The translations under genes were made by a program, and so were the position numbers. A stretch of 7,001 nucleotides of DNA, taken from contig MHER01000198.1 in assembly GCA_001805205.1 (NCBI GenBank), positions 1 through 7,001 of the forward strand, written 5' to 3'. Each line of letters begins with the position of its first letter. Within the stretch, counting starts at the first letter, position 1. Below are positions 5,554 through 7,001 of the stretch, piece by piece. This DNA is from Nitrospirae bacterium RIFCSPLOW2_12_42_9 (lineage in GTDB: Bacteria > Nitrospirota > 9FT-COMBO-42-15 > HDB-SIOI813). Under the pieces are notes generated by a model. It worked only from the letters and a program-made list of their open reading frames with translations. It searched no databases and was not told the DNA's origin.

Positions 5554-6774
5554 TCACGGCAATTGTGAAAGCCATTGATATGCCGGAGCGATAAGTATCT
5601 TGTTCTTATCATTTGAAGCGAAACGGTAACTGTCTCCCTCGTTTGTAAGCTGTATCGCCGGTACATTCAATGCGCGCTGGAATATCTGTAAAGATTTCGA
5701 CGGTTGTTCATCAGCCATTTTTGTTTCGATCAGAAGAAAAGGCTCGTTGTCGTTTGCAAGCAGAAAATCAACTTCCTGTTTCTCCTTGTTTTTCACAAAG
5801 TGCAGAGAAAAATTGCCGTATCCCATGTCATTCCATAAAGTGATTGCCCTGAAAAGTTCAATGGCTACCATGTTTTCAAATAGTGCGGAAGGATCTTTTA
5901 TCCGTGGAGTGTCCCACAGGTAAAACTTTCTCTCCTTCTGGATAGCGCGTGTTATCCTTTCTGTCCATGTAGGGATGCTGAAGACAAGAAAAAATCTCTC
6001 AAACACTTCAAGCCAGTTCCTGACAGTATTGTATGATACCTTTAGATCATTTGCGAGTGATGGAACCGAAAGCGGACTACCTGTTTTTGATGGTAACAAT
6101 AAGTAAAGCGTTTCCAGGTCCGTAATGGATCTTATGTCAACAATATCCCTTATGTCCTCCCGGATTAATTGATGAGAATAGGTATTGGACCAGCGCCGGT
6201 ATGTTGTTGCCTTTCCCGATAGATATGGTTCAGGAAATCCGCTGAGGGTTGAAAGCATATTCCATATTTCCTTATTCTTCTTGGCCTGCTCCATACTGAT
6301 GTGCAAAGGGTCTTTTAAAAAGGGCTCTATTGAGATATTTCTATTCGCCAGTTCGGCTAAAGTGAATGGGAATAAATGGAACATATAATAACGTCCTGCC
6401 AAAGAGTCCCCGCCTTTTTGATAAATATCAAGCCTGCCGCTTCCTGAAACAATAAATTGGTAGTTTTCGTGAAACTGATCGTATATGCCTTTCAGATAAT
6501 TTTTCCAATCCTTGTATTTGTGAATCTCATCAAGGATGATCAGTGGAGTCGAGGTATCCTTCCTGCTGATTCCTTCAAAAAAGGCAGGGTTTGAAAAAAA
6601 GAGTATACGGTGTTCTGCAATGTCCCAGTTGAAATAATAATTATTTGTGAAAGAGCGTGCTATAAGGTGCGAAAGAGTAGTTTTACCTGCCTGACGCGGC
6701 CCTGCAATAAAGATCATGCTTTTTCCCGGGGCAAGTTCCTGCCAGATTTTGATATAAAAATGCCGGTTATGCAT
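5554..6774 (-). CDS. Second AAA-type ATPase with DUF4143 / PD-(D/E)XK-like domain
   Basis: The 406-residue protein shares the architecture of the ATPase at 1931-3103 but is clearly diverged. Walker A is GPRQAGKT (25-32), Walker B LIILDEIH has Asp82-Glu83, and the sensor-like segment is VSGSGRL (109-115). A helix-turn-helix-like stretch (about 236-262, SLANDLKVSYNTVRNWLEVF) precedes the C-terminal domain. That domain has Glu300 (LFENM), Asp336 (QEVDFLL) and Glu350-x-Lys352 (IETK), a complete nuclease-like set. The gene faces the sulfur module tail to tail. The ATG at 6774 has no Shine-Dalgarno upstream, and a strong promoter match ends six bases before it, so a leaderless mRNA is likely. Many family members are encoded as lone accessory genes with unknown function; nothing next to this one points to a partner. 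Confidence 0.87.
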   Translation of the reverse strand: MHNRHFYIKIWQELAPGKSMIFIAGPRQAGKTTLSHLIARSFTNNYYFNWDIAEHRILFFSNPAFFEGISRKDTSTPLIILDEIHKYKDWKNYLKGIYDQFHENYQFIVSGSGRLDIYQKGGDSLAGRYYMFHLFPFTLAELANRNISIEPFLKDPLHISMEQAKKNKEIWNMLSTLSGFPEPYLSGKATTYRRWSNTYSHQLIREDIRDIVDIRSITDLETLYLLLPSKTGSPLSVPSLANDLKVSYNTVRNWLEVFERFFLVFSIPTWTERITRAIQKERKFYLWDTPRIKDPSALFENMVAIELFRAITLWNDMGYGNFSLHFVKNKEKQEVDFLLANDNEPFLLIETKMADEQPSKSLQIFQRALNVPAIQLTNEGDSYRFASNDKNKILIAPAYQWLSQLP

Positions 6775-6780
6775 ATAACC
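6765..6780. repeat. 6-bp inverted repeat spanning the ATPase start codon
   Basis: GGTTAT-GCAT-ATAACC is a pair of perfect 6-bp arms around a 4-base centre. It covers the ATG (6774-6772) and the initially transcribed bases, immediately after the -10. Its GGTTA core resembles the AGGTTA half-sites upstream of the other ATPase. A repressor site is possible; the resemblance may be chance. Confidence 0.3.
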
Positions 6781-6808
6781 ATTTTACGCTTTACTGAAAT
6801 ATAGTCAA
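6781..6808 (-). promoter_or_regulatory. Predicted promoter of the second ATPase (leaderless geometry)
   Basis: On the minus strand TTGACT (6808-6803) and TAAAAT (6786-6781) are 16 bases apart, each 5/6 to the sigma-70 consensus. The seventh base after the -10 is the A of the ATG at 6774, so transcription should start at or within a base or two of the start codon. Confidence 0.55.
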
Positions 6809-7001
6809 GACCATTTTAAATTATGCTGAAAAAAGTCATATCGAGAGTTAGGATAAACACCGAATCACCTGCGGTTGGTTGATGCAGGCACATCATCTAC
6901 ACAGAGTTATGTTGTTCCTTATCCGCTCCCTTATTTTTCTTACTAATAATATATGGGAAGTGTACCTATTTTAATTTTTATGCTCGTGTGATACACTTTT
7001 C
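6809..7001. other. Intergenic sequence without a supported gene
   Basis: AT-rich sequence upstream of the second ATPase. It has no credible coding frame, tRNA or terminator that I can see. It contains one of two ACCATTTTA copies (6810-6818; the other is 6778-6786) and an ATAAACACCG (6853-6862) that is repeated at 5515-5524 beyond the ATPase. Confidence 0.5.

Noticed and set aside
5553..5569. TTCAC/GTGAA inverted repeat at the end of the second ATPase gene
   Set aside because: Arms of only 5 bp, within coding sequence, and no T-tract; likely chance.
6185..6804. Two short plus-strand open frames opposite the second ATPase
   Set aside because: Antisense to a well-supported gene; no recognisable motifs.

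Overview
The window reads as a compact bacterial chromosome segment: short intergenic gaps, overlapping stops and starts, moderately AT-rich codon use with frequent AGG/AGA and ATA codons, and recognisable Shine-Dalgarno sequences. One-carbon/pantothenate genes, a siroheme-type sulfite reductase with two extra [4Fe-4S] clusters, a TusA-like sulfur carrier and a DUF433/DUF5615 toxin-antitoxin pair together suggest an anaerobic or microaerophilic bacterium, perhaps of the Nitrospirota or the former Deltaproteobacteria. That placement is inference and not firm. I see no rRNA, tRNA, CRISPR array or insertion-sequence transposase.

Layout: (1) 1-1814, + strand: the tail of an unrecognised gene, then folD, then panB overlapping folD by 8 bases. 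FolD interconverts the 5,10-methylene-THF that PanB consumes, so the pair makes metabolic sense. (2) 1863-3103, + strand: a separately promoted AAA ATPase with a DUF4143/PD-(D/E)XK-like C-terminus; a perfect 7-bp inverted repeat lies just upstream of its ribosome binding site. (3) 3137-3915, + strand: a DUF433 antitoxin and DUF5615 PIN-like toxin overlapping by 26 bases. Both are forced to start at TTG, and three spaced TAGATA elements lie upstream. (4) 4054-5373, + strand: a two-gene sulfur module, an AsrC-like sulfite reductase overlapping a TusA-like protein by 11 bases. Both carry a substitution in the family's signature motif. (5) 5554-6774, - strand: a second, divergent DUF4143 ATPase convergent with the sulfur module. 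A strong-looking promoter ends six bases before its ATG, implying a leaderless mRNA. (6) 6809-7001: intergenic sequence with no gene I can support.

The most interesting part is the sulfur module. Its reductase lacks the second cysteine of the usual C-x5-C siroheme-cluster motif and has a C-x2-C instead. Its overlapping TusA-like partner has CPIN where classical TusA has CPxP. No AsrA/AsrB-type electron-input subunits or DsrAB/DsrC genes are visible. The two genes may form a minimal sulfite-to-carrier system, but that is a hypothesis. The two DUF4143 ATPases and the toxin-antitoxin pair are accessory genes placed between conserved metabolic units.
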